Assembly (NCBI RefSeq): GCF_034274695.1
Contig: NZ_CP128362.1
Coordinates: forward strand, 5,334,501 to 5,398,500
Origin: Chitinophaga sp. LS1
GTDB lineage: Bacteria > Bacteroidota > Bacteroidia > Chitinophagales > Chitinophagaceae
DNA length: 64,000 bases
Direction: 5' to 3'
In this document: one piece after another, positions 1-7,674 of the stretch
How positions within the stretch are numbered: position 1 is the stretch's first letter
How the letters are laid out: every line of letters starts with the position of its first letter
Notes under the pieces: generated by a model
What the model was told of the DNA's origin: nothing
What the model saw: the letters and a program-made list of their open reading frames with translations, nothing else
The model's database searches: none
Translations under genes and position numbers: made by a program

Positions 1-41
1 TCCAATATCAGTAGCAGTGGTGCATATACGCCACCTATTTA

Positions 42-613
42 GTGTGTCAGGCATGCCTGTCAGCTGTAGGGTGCAAGTCCCAAACACGCTTTACAGTAGG
101 AAGTGTTAGCTCAAGGCAAGGGTGTCCATCGTGAGATGGAATCTGAAAGAAGCCAGCGGCAAAAGTTCGAGCCTACGAACAGAAACTGGATAAAAGGCGG
201 CGCGTTGAGGGGGATGTTGCTAAAGAAACAAAAGCCCCATACTGTACAGATCAATGCAACGTAAATTCAGAGGCTACATGAACTGAAAGCGGACAGGCTT
301 ACCCTGAGAGATCTGTGAATGCGTTGGCAGAGGGAGAAGCGCTTCCCCGCGCGGCAAACTCTTATAGAGATGTATTGAGGCGTTCACAGAAGTCAGCAAA
401 GGCCATATTAGGTCAATTTTTTTTTTGACTGAAGGGCTGCATGTTAAAATAAGAGAAAGACCTGCAATATTCTATAATGAAAGCGATGAAAACAGCCACC
501 TTAAGCGAACTGATTACCTGAAGACGGGCAGTACCTATGATAAGGGTAACCAGAGTTTAGCCTAATTATGGAATAGCAATGAATTCTCCTGTACGAGATT
601 TTTTTTTAGTAAG
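42..613 (+). ncRNA. Group II intron RNA, domains I-IV 5' part
   Basis: This stretch carries no protein gene. It runs from the GTGTG 5' end to the start codon of the intron-encoded protein and contains the conserved early block with GTAGGGTGCAAGTCCC near 66-82, typical of domain I of bacterial introns. It should fold into domains I-III and the start of domain IV. I did not assign exon-binding sites. Confidence 0.75.
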
Positions 614-1174
614 ATGCTGGAAACAATATTAGACAGACGCAATCTTGAGAAAGCCCTCCGGCATGTTATTGCCAATGGAGGAAGCGCTGGTATTGATGGT
701 ATGCAGACCGATGAACTTCGTGACTACCTCAATACCAGCTATCAGGTATTGCGTCATTCTATATTGTCGGGGGAATACAAGCCCCTGCCGGTAAAATCCG
801 TATCCATTCCTAAACCCAATGGAGGCACCAGACAACTTGGTATCCCCTGTGTGAAAGACAGACTGATACAACAGGCCATCAGTCAATGGTTGAGTCAGTT
901 CTACGAACCGATATTCTCCAAGTCAAGTTATGGTTTTCGTCCAGGCCGGAGTGCTCATCAGGCAGTTCAGGCAGGATTGGTCCATTTACATGAAGGCAAG
1001 GAATGGGTAGTAGAATTGGACCTGGCAAATTTCTTTGATCGTGTAAACCATGATCGTCTCATAAGTTTACTCTCCAGGCAGGTCAGTGATAAGCGGACCT
1101 TAAGTCTGATACGTCATTACCTGAACAGTGGTATTCTAACGGACGGGGTATTTACACAAAGAACAGAGGGTACG

Positions 1175-1195
1175 CTTCAGTGGCTGTTGTACAAC
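1175..1195. repeat. Left IS end: target duplication and terminal inverted repeat
   Basis: CTTCAG (1175-1180) is the target-site copy and TGGCTGTTGTACAAC (1181-1195) is the terminal inverted repeat that pairs with 2813-2827. Confidence 0.9.
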
Positions 1196-1204
1196 CTTAA
1201 TTTA

Positions 1205-1249
1205 AAGGCTCAATAACCTGCCCTATTAGGGAAGAGGTTATTGAGCCTT
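1205..1249. terminator. Hairpin inside the left IS end, probable bidirectional terminator
   Basis: AAGGCTCAATAACCT (1205-1219) and AGGTTATTGAGCCTT (1235-1249) form a perfect 15-bp stem. The loop contains a second small palindrome, CCCTATTAGGG. The plus side continues into CTTTTTAT. It lies just outside the 3' end of the transposase gene, so it can end the transposase transcript and also stop transcription entering from the intron. Confidence 0.65.
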
Positions 1250-1298
1250 CTTTTTATGGGCAAGGCAGTAAAAAAGATGCTATTACCAATAGGGTCTA

Positions 1299-2759
1299 CT
1301 ATTGAGCAGTGTATGAGTCAATAAATGAGTATTTCGCACTAGTAAAGGGAAAACGGAGCAATTGCTTGCTTTTTTGTTGTAAAACAGGTGCTTTGATGCG
1401 GGGATGAGCCATAACCTTCATTAACTTTTTCAGGTTATAAGCAATAGAGGCCATAATCATACATTTGTTTGCCAGTTTAATTCCTTTAGTATAAACCTGT
1501 TTCATCCCGGCAAAATTAATCAGCGTACCTAACACAGGTTCTACAGTGCTACCTCGAAGCCTTGCCATTCTTCTACCTTTTTTGGATTGCATCCGTTGGT
1601 GCATCTGGTCGTTAAGCGCTTTACTGACTGAATCTTCTATACTCTTGATCCCAGTAGAACCTGTACAACTTTTTGCCAAAGGACATTGCCTGCAATCCTT
1701 TACACTGCTTCTATATATTTTAAGGGGTCTGCCTCTGTCAGTTCTGATACGCCTTAGCGTAAGATAAGCGCCTTGTGGACAGCAGTATCTATCATGTTCC
1801 TTTTCGTAAATAAATCCCTCTCGTTCTATTCTGTATCCGCATGGATTGGGAATATAGCCTTCTATATTATTGGCAGCTAATGCCTCTAAAACATTACCAC
1901 TGCTATATGCAGTGTCTGCAAGGATTTCAGATATGGTTAGTCCATTTTTTTTCAGGTTTTTAATAGTATTATCTAACACCTGCTTAAAACATTGACTGTC
2001 CCCTTTATCTGCATGGAAGGCCTGAATGTTGGTTATTACATGGCTGGCTGTATCCACACTTACCTGGCTTAAATAATTTAGCTTGGTGATCTTGCCTGGT
2101 TTTACCGACATTCCTGCATCAGGATCAGACTTACTTACATGTGTCTTGTTGGTAGCTTTGACAGTAGCGACAGCCTGTGTGTTTTTTATTTTTTCATCTT
2201 TTGAAACAGCAGGAGTACCGGCCATATTTTCTTCAGCAGCTTTTAGCTCCTGCGCGTAGATACCGGCATCCGCCAAGATATCACGTTCAACCATGCTGGA
2301 CATAGCAGCATTAGCTTTGACGAATACGCTATCTACGGCCTGCCTTCTACCTGAAACCAAGCCATTATCTATGCATTGTTTTAATACCTGTTTAAACAAA
2401 ATAAGAAATTCATCTTCTCCATAAAGCTGCCGGGTACGGCTAAGGGTAGAATGCCAGGGAAGCTCCTCGTCTATATCATACCCCAGGAAATAAAGTATGT
2501 CCAAACGCATACGAGAAGTAGCAATTATACGTCTATCACTAACCTGATTTTCAAGATAGCCTACCAACATTAACTTCATGAAAACTATAGGGTCGATGCT
2601 TTTTTGACCCTCTTTGCCATAATACTTTGAGGTAGAACGATATAAATATGAAAAGTCTAATGTGCTTTTAAGCCGCCTGTAGAAATTGTCTTCCGGTATA
2701 TGATCAGAAAGACTGAATTGCATGAATAGTTTCTCCTGATAACTTTTTTTTCCTTGCAT
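1299..2759 (-). CDS. IS1182-family transposase (DUF772 plus DDE domain)
   Basis: This is the DDE transposase that cuts and joins the surrounding element. The N-terminal part (SLSDHIPEDNFYRRL, YYGKEGQKSIDPIVFMKLML) is the DUF772 domain. The C-terminal part holds the RNase H-like DDE fold with AVDSVFVKANA, ILADTAYSSG and a cysteine pair region, CRQCPLAKSC, typical of IS1182 proteins. I chose the ATG at 2757-2759 (486 residues). The longer reading frame begins with a GTG on the IS border. A further ATG at 2723 (MQFSLSD) is also possible. The chosen start codon lies inside one arm of a strong hairpin (2742-2796). The gene looks complete. Confidence 0.85.
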   Translation of the reverse strand: MQGKKSYQEKLFMQFSLSDHIPEDNFYRRLKSTLDFSYLYRSTSKYYGKEGQKSIDPIVFMKLMLVGYLENQVSDRRIIATSRMRLDILYFLGYDIDEELPWHSTLSRTRQLYGEDEFLILFKQVLKQCIDNGLVSGRRQAVDSVFVKANAAMSSMVERDILADAGIYAQELKAAEENMAGTPAVSKDEKIKNTQAVATVKATNKTHVSKSDPDAGMSVKPGKITKLNYLSQVSVDTASHVITNIQAFHADKGDSQCFKQVLDNTIKNLKKNGLTISEILADTAYSSGNVLEALAANNIEGYIPNPCGYRIEREGFIYEKEHDRYCCPQGAYLTLRRIRTDRGRPLKIYRSSVKDCRQCPLAKSCTGSTGIKSIEDSVSKALNDQMHQRMQSKKGRRMARLRGSTVEPVLGTLINFAGMKQVYTKGIKLANKCMIMASIAYNLKKLMKVMAHPRIKAPVLQQKSKQLLRFPFTSAKYSFIDSYTAQ

Positions 2760-2796
2760 ACTCCAATTTAATAAAAGCATGCAAGGAAAAAAAGGT
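2742..2796 (-). promoter_or_regulatory. Hairpin enclosing the IS1182 transposase start codon
   Basis: On the minus strand ACCTTTTTTTCCTTGCAT (2796-2779) pairs with ATGCAAGGAAAAAAAAGT (2759-2742): 17 of 18 positions pair, around a 19-base loop. The transposase ATG forms the first bases of the second arm. A transcript that starts upstream of the first arm would bury the start codon. One that starts inside the loop would leave it open. This resembles known protection of transposase genes against read-through transcription in other IS elements. The regulatory role is inferred. Confidence 0.5.
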
Positions 2797-2812
2797 AAGG
2801 GCTGACATTTTA

Positions 2813-2833
2813 GTTGTGCAACAGCCACTTCAG
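2813..2833. repeat. Right IS end: terminal inverted repeat and target duplication
   Basis: GTTGTGCAACAGCCA (2813-2827) is the inverse of the left end with one mismatch, and CTTCAG (2828-2833) repeats the target site. Confidence 0.9.
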
Positions 2834-3548
2834 GGCAGCCCTTTTAGTCCAATTCATTCAAACATCATTCTAGATGATCTGGACAAGGAATTGGAGAGAA
2901 GAGGCCATTGCTTCGTACGGTTCGCAGATGATATAAGTTTATACTTGTCCAGTGAAACGGCAGCTAAGCGAGTAATGCAAAGTATTACATTATACATTGA
3001 AGAAACGCTAAAACTGAAAGTGAACAAAGAAAAGACGAGGATCACGAATCCATTTGACAGTACGTTACTTGGATTTTCATTTTACCAGGTAAAAAGAAAA
3101 TGGAAAACACGTATATCGAATAAAAGCATATCGCGTGTAAAATCCAAATGTAACGAGATTACCGGACGGAGTAATGGAATGTCAGAGGAAAGCCGAATAG
3201 AAAAACTAATGTCATTAATTAACGGATGGGTAAATTACTTTAAAATAGCAGAAGGCGTAAAAGAAAAGATGTTGGCTCTGGATGCCCATGTTCGAGCCAG
3301 ACTTAGAACATGCTCATGGAAACAATGGAAGCATGGTAAAACTAGACTGAGAAATCTTCGGCAATTAGGTATAAAAGGCCCGGAAGCCTATTATTATGCA
3401 TATAGTGGTAAAGGATACACTCATATGGCAAGGCAACGTCTGGTTAATATGGCATTATCAAATAGCTATTATCAAAAGAAAGGCTATGTAGGATTTTACG
3501 AAACATACCAGAGGATAATAGGGAGGCAAACATCTTTATTCTAATAAA

Positions 3549-3625
3549 CCGCTGTATACCGGTCGGTACGTACAGTGGTGTGAGAGGCGTACCGTGAGCT
3601 CATGGCTCACGGCCGTCTACTCGAT
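3549..3625 (+). ncRNA. Group II intron domains V and VI
   Basis: Domain V is at 3549-3579. CCGCTGTA pairs with TACAGTGG, there is a two-base CG bulge on the 3' strand, and an upper TACC/GGTA stem closes a GGTC loop. The loop is not a GNRA tetraloop as in many introns. Domain VI has the perfect stem CCGTGAGC/GCTCACGG (3592-3612), followed by CTACTCGAT, whose unpaired A is the likely branch point. This is the catalytic core and 3' splice site, and it lies just after the RT stop codon at 3542-3544. Confidence 0.8.
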
Positions 3626-4381
3626 CGATTATTGCCAATGAAGATGGAAAGGTGGCATTATGGATCGATGATAAACCATATTCGCCAAGAGTCTATGTTC
3701 GTGCATTTTCCATGGGACAATCAGAGGATGTGGCCGCCAATTATACGGGTTGGACGATTGTAGACGACTTTCTGGCAACGACAGCTACTGTGGTCTCTTC
3801 TATAGCTTATAAAAACCAATTTAGACACAGTTATTCTAGCCGATACTTTGAATGCGACGCTGACCGGCCGCCTGGCCTTAGGTTCGCTGACACCGCGTGT
3901 TACGCTGGATGTGGCTACGACAATAGATGATACCACTGCCAGCATGCTTGGCAGACAGGCGTTTGGCAATGGTACTTCTAATGGTACCTATAACAATACC
4001 AATAGTGCTCCCTTGTTTGGGCTGGTCCATAAGATTGCAGGCTATATGAATAGCGGTATTGTTTTCAATAAGGGAACAGGTGTAACCGGTGGTTTTATTT
4101 CTTTCCTGACCAGTAACGGTACGGAGCGTATGCGGATAGATGCGACAGGAGATGTAGGCATCGGAACAACTACTACAAGTACTTATAAGCTGGCTGTAAA
4201 TGAGACTATTGGTGCAAAGAAATTACAGGTTACACAAACGGGTTGGGCGGATTTTGTATTTCACAAAGATTATGAATTACCATACCTGAATGAGGTGTCG
4301 AAATATATAGATGTACATCAGCATTTACCCGGTATTCCATCTGCAACAGAAGTTGCTGCTAATGGAATTGATGTGGGATAA
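3626..4381 (+). pseudogene. Degraded tail-fibre/adhesin-like protein, 3' exon of the intron host gene
   Basis: Two reading frames join into one coding sequence. Frame 1 (from 3628: IANEDGKVALWIDDKPYSP…) runs to about 3820. Frame 2 then takes over with LDTVILADTLNATLTGRLALGS, which implies an extra base near CAATTTA at 3818-3824. The C-terminal part has the ERMRIDATGDVGIGTTT block followed by KLAVN…GAKKLQV and HQHLPGIPS, found at the ends of many large Bacteroidota surface or tail-fibre-like proteins. Those relatives normally continue with a coiled coil after GID(V/I)G, but here a TAA stop follows directly. The gene is therefore intron-split, frameshifted and shortened. The first 41 bases of the window are the end of its 5' exon. 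Confidence 0.65.
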
Positions 4382-4458
4382 ATGCCCTGCAGGCATTTCC
4401 CGGCCCAGTCCATCAAAACAACAGGAAGTATGCATCATAGGCAGCAATGCATGTCTGC

Positions 4459-4862
4459 CTATGATGCATACTGATCACTGAGATTTGCACAATTGATCAT
4501 CTTAAAAAGCTTTGGCTCATTATCGACTTTTAATCTGCTAATGAGCCACATCAGCCGGGTCTTACCAATATTTGCACTACCCATTACCAACAATCCTTTT
4601 TGAAGATCAGTATTCAAAGCTGCCGTTTCTGTCTCATCCCGTAACACCCATGCCAGAATTTGTCGTACAGCCGTAAACTGATAACGCCTGAAGGTGAAGT
4701 CGCGCCAATGCGGGTATTCCCTGATATATCTCTTTGGCCGTAATTCTGAGTACAGGATTGTCCTTTTGTTTCCTCCATTTCATCACAAGGGCGAAGTACA
4801 GAGAGATATGATGTTTTTTGATTTTTTATCAGCAATGGAGTGCGCGGTACCTGTTGCTTCAC
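4459..4862 (-). pseudogene. Degraded P-loop ATPase gene
   Basis: The clearest part (4647 down to 4459) reads LRDETETAALNTDLQKGLLV followed by GSANIGKTRLMW, a Walker A-like GxxxxGKT motif, and stops soon after at QYAS. The same frame extends upstream of the apparent start (YIREYPHWRDFTFRRYQF and TAVRQILAWVLRDE) before hitting TGA codons. Other frames further up look coding as well (TKGQ, NPVLRITAKEIYQ). It is therefore a frameshifted and truncated remnant of a small ATPase of the kind seen next to phage or conjugative-element genes in Bacteroidota. I cannot name the family. Confidence 0.5.
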
Positions 4863-4902
4863 CCGGTTGTCAGTGCATTGTTTATTTAAAAAAAATTAAA
4901 CA

Positions 4903-5461
4903 TGGCAAACGCAAGTAAGAACATTTTCATGGCAAATCAATCCGGATCTATCGGGAAACAGATGACCCTACCATCCGTAAACAGGGAACTATAAAGAAGA
5001 TAGGGACATATTCACAAAAAAACAGTGAACAGCAGTAAGCTATCAGAGACCGTTTTGCAATGGCTGTTGGCTATGCTACCGGTGCGATGGCAGATCCGGA
5101 AAAGAAAGCATTATACCAGGCAGGGGCAGATGGTTCAAGAACAGCTTCCGCATATAATCTGGCAGTAAAGGATGCGATCAATCCTCCTGAAATGAAAGAG
5201 CTGAAGGCATTGAACTACAAAGGGGAAATCGGCGATAAGCTGCCACTGCATGTAAAAGATGTAGTAGAGGTAGCGAGTGTAGAGGTAAGCATTGTAATAG
5301 CCGATGGTACACTGGTAGAAACCGGTCAGACCGTGAAATTTTATAAATTTTGCTGGCAGTACACCACGACTGCGGCCAATCATGCCGTAAATGGCAGCAA
5401 GGTCAATGTAGTTGCGACAGACCTGGCAGACAATGAAACAGTAGTAGATTTCATAGTATAA
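4903..5461 (+). pseudogene. Broken gene for a short protein of an unnamed Bacteroidota family
   Basis: The C-terminal 133 residues (5060-5461) are open: RFAMAVGYATGAMADPEKK, then NPPEMKELKALNY and an Ig-like C-terminal half ending DLADNETVVDFIV. Upstream in the same frame lies SEQQ, a TAA stop (5036-5038), then AIRDRFAMAVGYA. The stop therefore falls in the middle of what looks like a once continuous protein. Further upstream coding similarity continues in shifted frames back to an ATG at 4905. Proteins of this layout (a DPEKKALYQ block, then NPPEI and a beta-rich tail) occur widely in Bacteroidota with no known function. A shorter product from the ATG at 5060 is possible. Confidence 0.5.
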
Positions 5462-5490
5462 GGTTAGTAAGTAATATAGGAATGAAGCCC

Positions 5491-5524
5491 CCCGGACGAT
5501 TCTTCATCCGGGTTATTTTATTTT
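5491..5524 (+). terminator. Terminator after the broken short gene
   Basis: CCCGGACGA pairs with TCATCCGGG (one mismatch) and is followed by TTATTTTATTTT. Confidence 0.55.
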
Positions 5525-6142
5525 AATGCCATTCCCTGATCAAATGCCTGCACATGGAAGTGCTGGGAGTAAACCCTGCTATCCGGGAAGAGCACGATCT
5601 GCCAAAATACCGGCAGGTAGAATTATTTCATATAGTATAGGTTGTGAAAGAAAAATAGTACATACGTATAGCTAGACTTATTGGTAATACAGAATTGTTC
5701 AAACTGCACTATATTTTATCAACGATCAGATAAACAGTGAGATAACGGGAAGATTTCTGCAGAAATCACGGTATGTATTTAGTTGTAGTCACCGGTATCC
5801 GGGGGGAATCGTATATATATCCTAGTGTGTGCGTACAGATGCAGCAGGATAGGGAAGAGGTGTGAAAATGATGCTGGATAAGGAACTCTGCAATATCCCA
5901 TTAAAGTGGGATGGAAATGAACGAATGGCAAAAATAATAAAAGAATAATTTCTCGTTAACCAAGGGTTAACAAAATCGTATCGAGTAATGCATTAATATT
6001 GCATAACAAACATTGCAAGGGTAGCCCCAGCTACTTGATCTGAAACAAAGGAATTCGGTAACTGGGGTTAACAAACAATGGATGAAAGACCGGCTTTCCA
6101 TTCATGGTTGGCCGTTTTTTTTTGCCCTAAATTCTCCCAATC
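5525..6142. other. Gene-poor stretch with one coding remnant
   Basis: No complete gene is visible. Between a stop near 5525 and TAG at 5638-5640, the plus strand reads LIKCLHMEVLGVNPAIREEH then DLPKYRQVELFHIV, which looks like real protein sequence cut at both ends; I do not recognise it. Around 6023-6069, CCCCAGCTAC and GTAACTGGGG form a 9-of-10 inverted repeat. The rest is AT-rich and featureless. Confidence 0.35.
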
Positions 6143-6168
6143 AAAAAAGCCCCCCAGAGGAGGGCCCT
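6143..6168 (-). terminator. Terminator of the FemAB/GNAT-like gene
   Basis: On the minus strand a GC-rich imperfect hairpin (GGGCCCTCCTCTGGGGGGC) is followed by TTTTTT, 50 bases past the stop codon. Confidence 0.55.
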
Positions 6169-6219
6169 AAAATACACACTCAAAAGGTTTGGTCAAACCT
6201 GGTTTTCCAATGTAAATTC

Positions 6220-7194
6220 TTATACTGCTATTGAAAGCTGTTGCCGGTAATTCTTTAAGGAATTCTGGATCTGCTGTACAGGAACATGCCATGTCTTAAA
6301 TCCCGGGTAGGTCTCTGATGTTATTGCTTTGCTTGCAAATAGCACATCTGCCTTACGCCCCATACCTCCCAGATGAAAGTACTGCATGCCTGCAGTTTTC
6401 CCCAACCCACCTGCTTCTGCCAATAACAAGTGCAATGGTGCATGTTGTAAGTATTGCTCATGTGTAGCGGCCAGATGCAACTGCATCATGTCATTACAAA
6501 ACGTGAGTAATACCCCTGCTGCCACCTGCGTACCCTGACATGCCAGTAATAATGTGCTTTCAAAACCACTAGGTCTGAGTATCTGTCTGAACCACGCTTT
6601 ATCAAAATGAGCGCTTCCTGATTGCAGGTGCATACTATTTCTATAATAAATGTCTGCAAATGTATCCACGTCGTGAATCGATGTCGCCTGCCTTACCGTA
6701 TATCCCTTTCGCCGGAGTAGTGATACATTGTTGCCGAAGTTTTCGCCATAATTTGCTTCCTGCATACCTGGAGAAAGCGACAGGTCTATCAACAGGCTAT
6801 CGGCATGCTGTTGCAGGCGCCCTGTGCGCAACGGCTTAAAGGCGGCGTGAATGAGGGGATGCAGCAGGATACTCGACTCTGAGATCTGCTGTTCTTTGAG
6901 GTACTGTAAAAACGCAATTTCAAATCGCTCCTGTACGCCATTGTCCAGCACCGCAAAATTCCGGCTGGCCAGAGGACCTGCAAACCCACTGATGTACCTT
7001 ATACCTTCAGTGCTGCTATTCATTACCACAGGCAACGCGATATAGTCATCACGTTCTTCATAGACCAATAAAACAGGTTCGCCCGGAAATGTACTGTGAT
7101 AATACCAGGTATGGTTAAAGTCAAATGTATGGGCGTTTCGGATGTAACGATCCCACCGGGTATTGTCATAAATGGACACAGTAATAAAAGACAT
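6220..7194 (-). CDS. FemAB/GNAT-like acyl- or aminoacyl-transferase
   Basis: The 324-residue protein resembles the Acetyltransf_6/FemAB group: two GNAT-like folds used to add acyl or amino-acid groups to cell-wall precursors or sugars. Supporting blocks are the N-terminal FDFNHTWYYHS and LLVYEE…YIALPVV and the C-terminal AAGVLLTFCNDMMQLHLAAT, then LLLAEA…GMQYFHLGGMG, the usual acyl-donor region. There is no signal peptide or membrane segment, so it is probably cytoplasmic. It is transcribed alone, away from the sigma-54 activator, with its own terminator. The polysaccharide genes 3-5 kb further on fit a role in surface sugar or peptidoglycan modification, but the substrate cannot be read from sequence. 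Confidence 0.65.
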   Translation of the reverse strand: MSFITVSIYDNTRWDRYIRNAHTFDFNHTWYYHSTFPGEPVLLVYEERDDYIALPVVMNSSTEGIRYISGFAGPLASRNFAVLDNGVQERFEIAFLQYLKEQQISESSILLHPLIHAAFKPLRTGRLQQHADSLLIDLSLSPGMQEANYGENFGNNVSLLRRKGYTVRQATSIHDVDTFADIYYRNSMHLQSGSAHFDKAWFRQILRPSGFESTLLLACQGTQVAAGVLLTFCNDMMQLHLAATHEQYLQHAPLHLLLAEAGGLGKTAGMQYFHLGGMGRKADVLFASKAITSETYPGFKTWHVPVQQIQNSLKNYRQQLSIAV

Positions 7195-7674
7195 ATTCTC
7201 TACTAGTTTTTCAATAAAGCATGTAAAAAAAAATCAATAAGCAAAAGCAACGATTACGCCATTAAATGAGGTGAAAAAATATGAGTTTTAGCAAATGGTT
7301 GGTTCTGGGCCGATCAAACACCTGGCGGAACACAACAGTATGGTACTGTTTTTGTAAAAAACAGCCCCTGAGATAGAAAATAATTTTACTATCCCTATGA
7401 GAAACCAACTGGAGAGGAGTAATTCCCCAATCATGAATATCACCAAACCATAAGGTGAATACAATCCTCCAACAATTTTCCACCTAAGTGACCCATAAAG
7501 ACTCAAGGTCTATGCCATTAGATTAATTATCTGTGAATCAATTACATAGTGTAATTCTCACAACCATGCTGGCTCCAATATATTGGAGTTATCCAACTGC
7601 ATGTCCAAAATGTTGGAGTCTCGCCTGTTCGTGAACGGTCACAAACAGGCCATCTGTTAACGAAAGTTGGGAAT
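7195..7674. other. 480-bp intergenic region between divergent genes
   Basis: This holds the promoters of the minus-strand transferase and the plus-strand sigma-54 activator. The left part is AT-rich with no convincing gene; the short minus-strand frames look spurious. The right part contains two operator-like dyads (7573-7619). Confidence 0.5.
7573..7619. promoter_or_regulatory. Tandem CCAA-TTGG dyads upstream of the sigma-54 activator gene
   Basis: CTCCAATATATTGGAG (7573-7588) is a perfect 16-bp palindrome. TCCAAAATGTTGGA (7604-7617) is a weaker copy, and both are followed by GT. The two dyads start exactly 30 bp apart, close to three helical turns, and end 56 bp before the ATG. This is the layout expected of a dimeric regulator binding twice on one DNA face. 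The candidate binder is the downstream activator itself, but this is inferred. Confidence 0.5.

Larger units (their letters stand above)
1181..2827 (-). mobile_element. IS1182-family insertion sequence, complete
   Basis: The 1647-bp element is bounded by inverted repeats: TGGCTGTTGTACAAC on the left (1181-1195) and GTTGTGCAACAGCCA on the right (2813-2827), 14 of 15 matching. Both flanks carry CTTCAG, a 6-bp target duplication. It holds one transposase gene read on the minus strand. The intact ends, uninterrupted transposase and exact target duplication suggest a recent insertion. The target is the intron reverse transcriptase, just before its QGSP motif. Family assignment rests on the transposase architecture. 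Confidence 0.9.
614..3544 (+). pseudogene. ltrA: Group II intron reverse transcriptase/maturase, split by an IS
   Basis: The 5' part (614-1180) encodes RT domains 0-4, with motifs such as GIDGM, KPNGG and SYGFRPGRSAHQA. The 3' part (2834-3544) resumes with QGSPFSPIHSN, the FADD polymerase active site, the thumb and the maturase X region. Removing 1181-2827 plus one CTTCAG copy rejoins the two in frame (…EGT-LQ-GSP…) to give a protein of about 425 residues, the usual length. The gene is therefore disrupted only by the insertion, and I see no other frameshift. Reading through from the 5' half gives a truncated protein that ends a few codons inside the IS. The 3' half has no natural start. As it stands the gene should not make active RT. 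There is no obvious HNH endonuclease domain after the maturase part. Confidence 0.9.
42..3625 (+). mobile_element. Group II intron, interrupted by an IS1182-type element
   Basis: The 5' end begins with GTGTG at 42, matching the group II consensus GUGYG. It is followed by about 570 bases of structured non-coding sequence (domains I-IV) and then a reverse transcriptase/maturase gene inside domain IV. Domain V and VI hairpins follow the RT stop, and the 3' end reads CTACTCGAT at about 3617-3625. Without the insertion sequence and one target copy, the intron is about 1.93 kb, a normal size for a bacterial group II intron. The 5' boundary is read from the motif and could be off by a few bases. The flanking exons belong to a degraded gene. 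Because the RT is split, the copy probably cannot move on its own, but its RNA core might still splice if a maturase is supplied in trans. Confidence 0.85.

Noticed and set aside
6100..6125. T-run at 6115-6123 as a plus-strand terminator
   Set aside because: The preceding sequence has only a weak stem and there is no intact plus-strand gene for it to serve.
7262..7506. Two minus-strand frames of about 72 codons upstream of the sigma-54 activator
   Set aside because: They overlap each other in different frames, are Leu/Trp/Phe-rich like random AT-rich DNA, and have no promoter or terminator.
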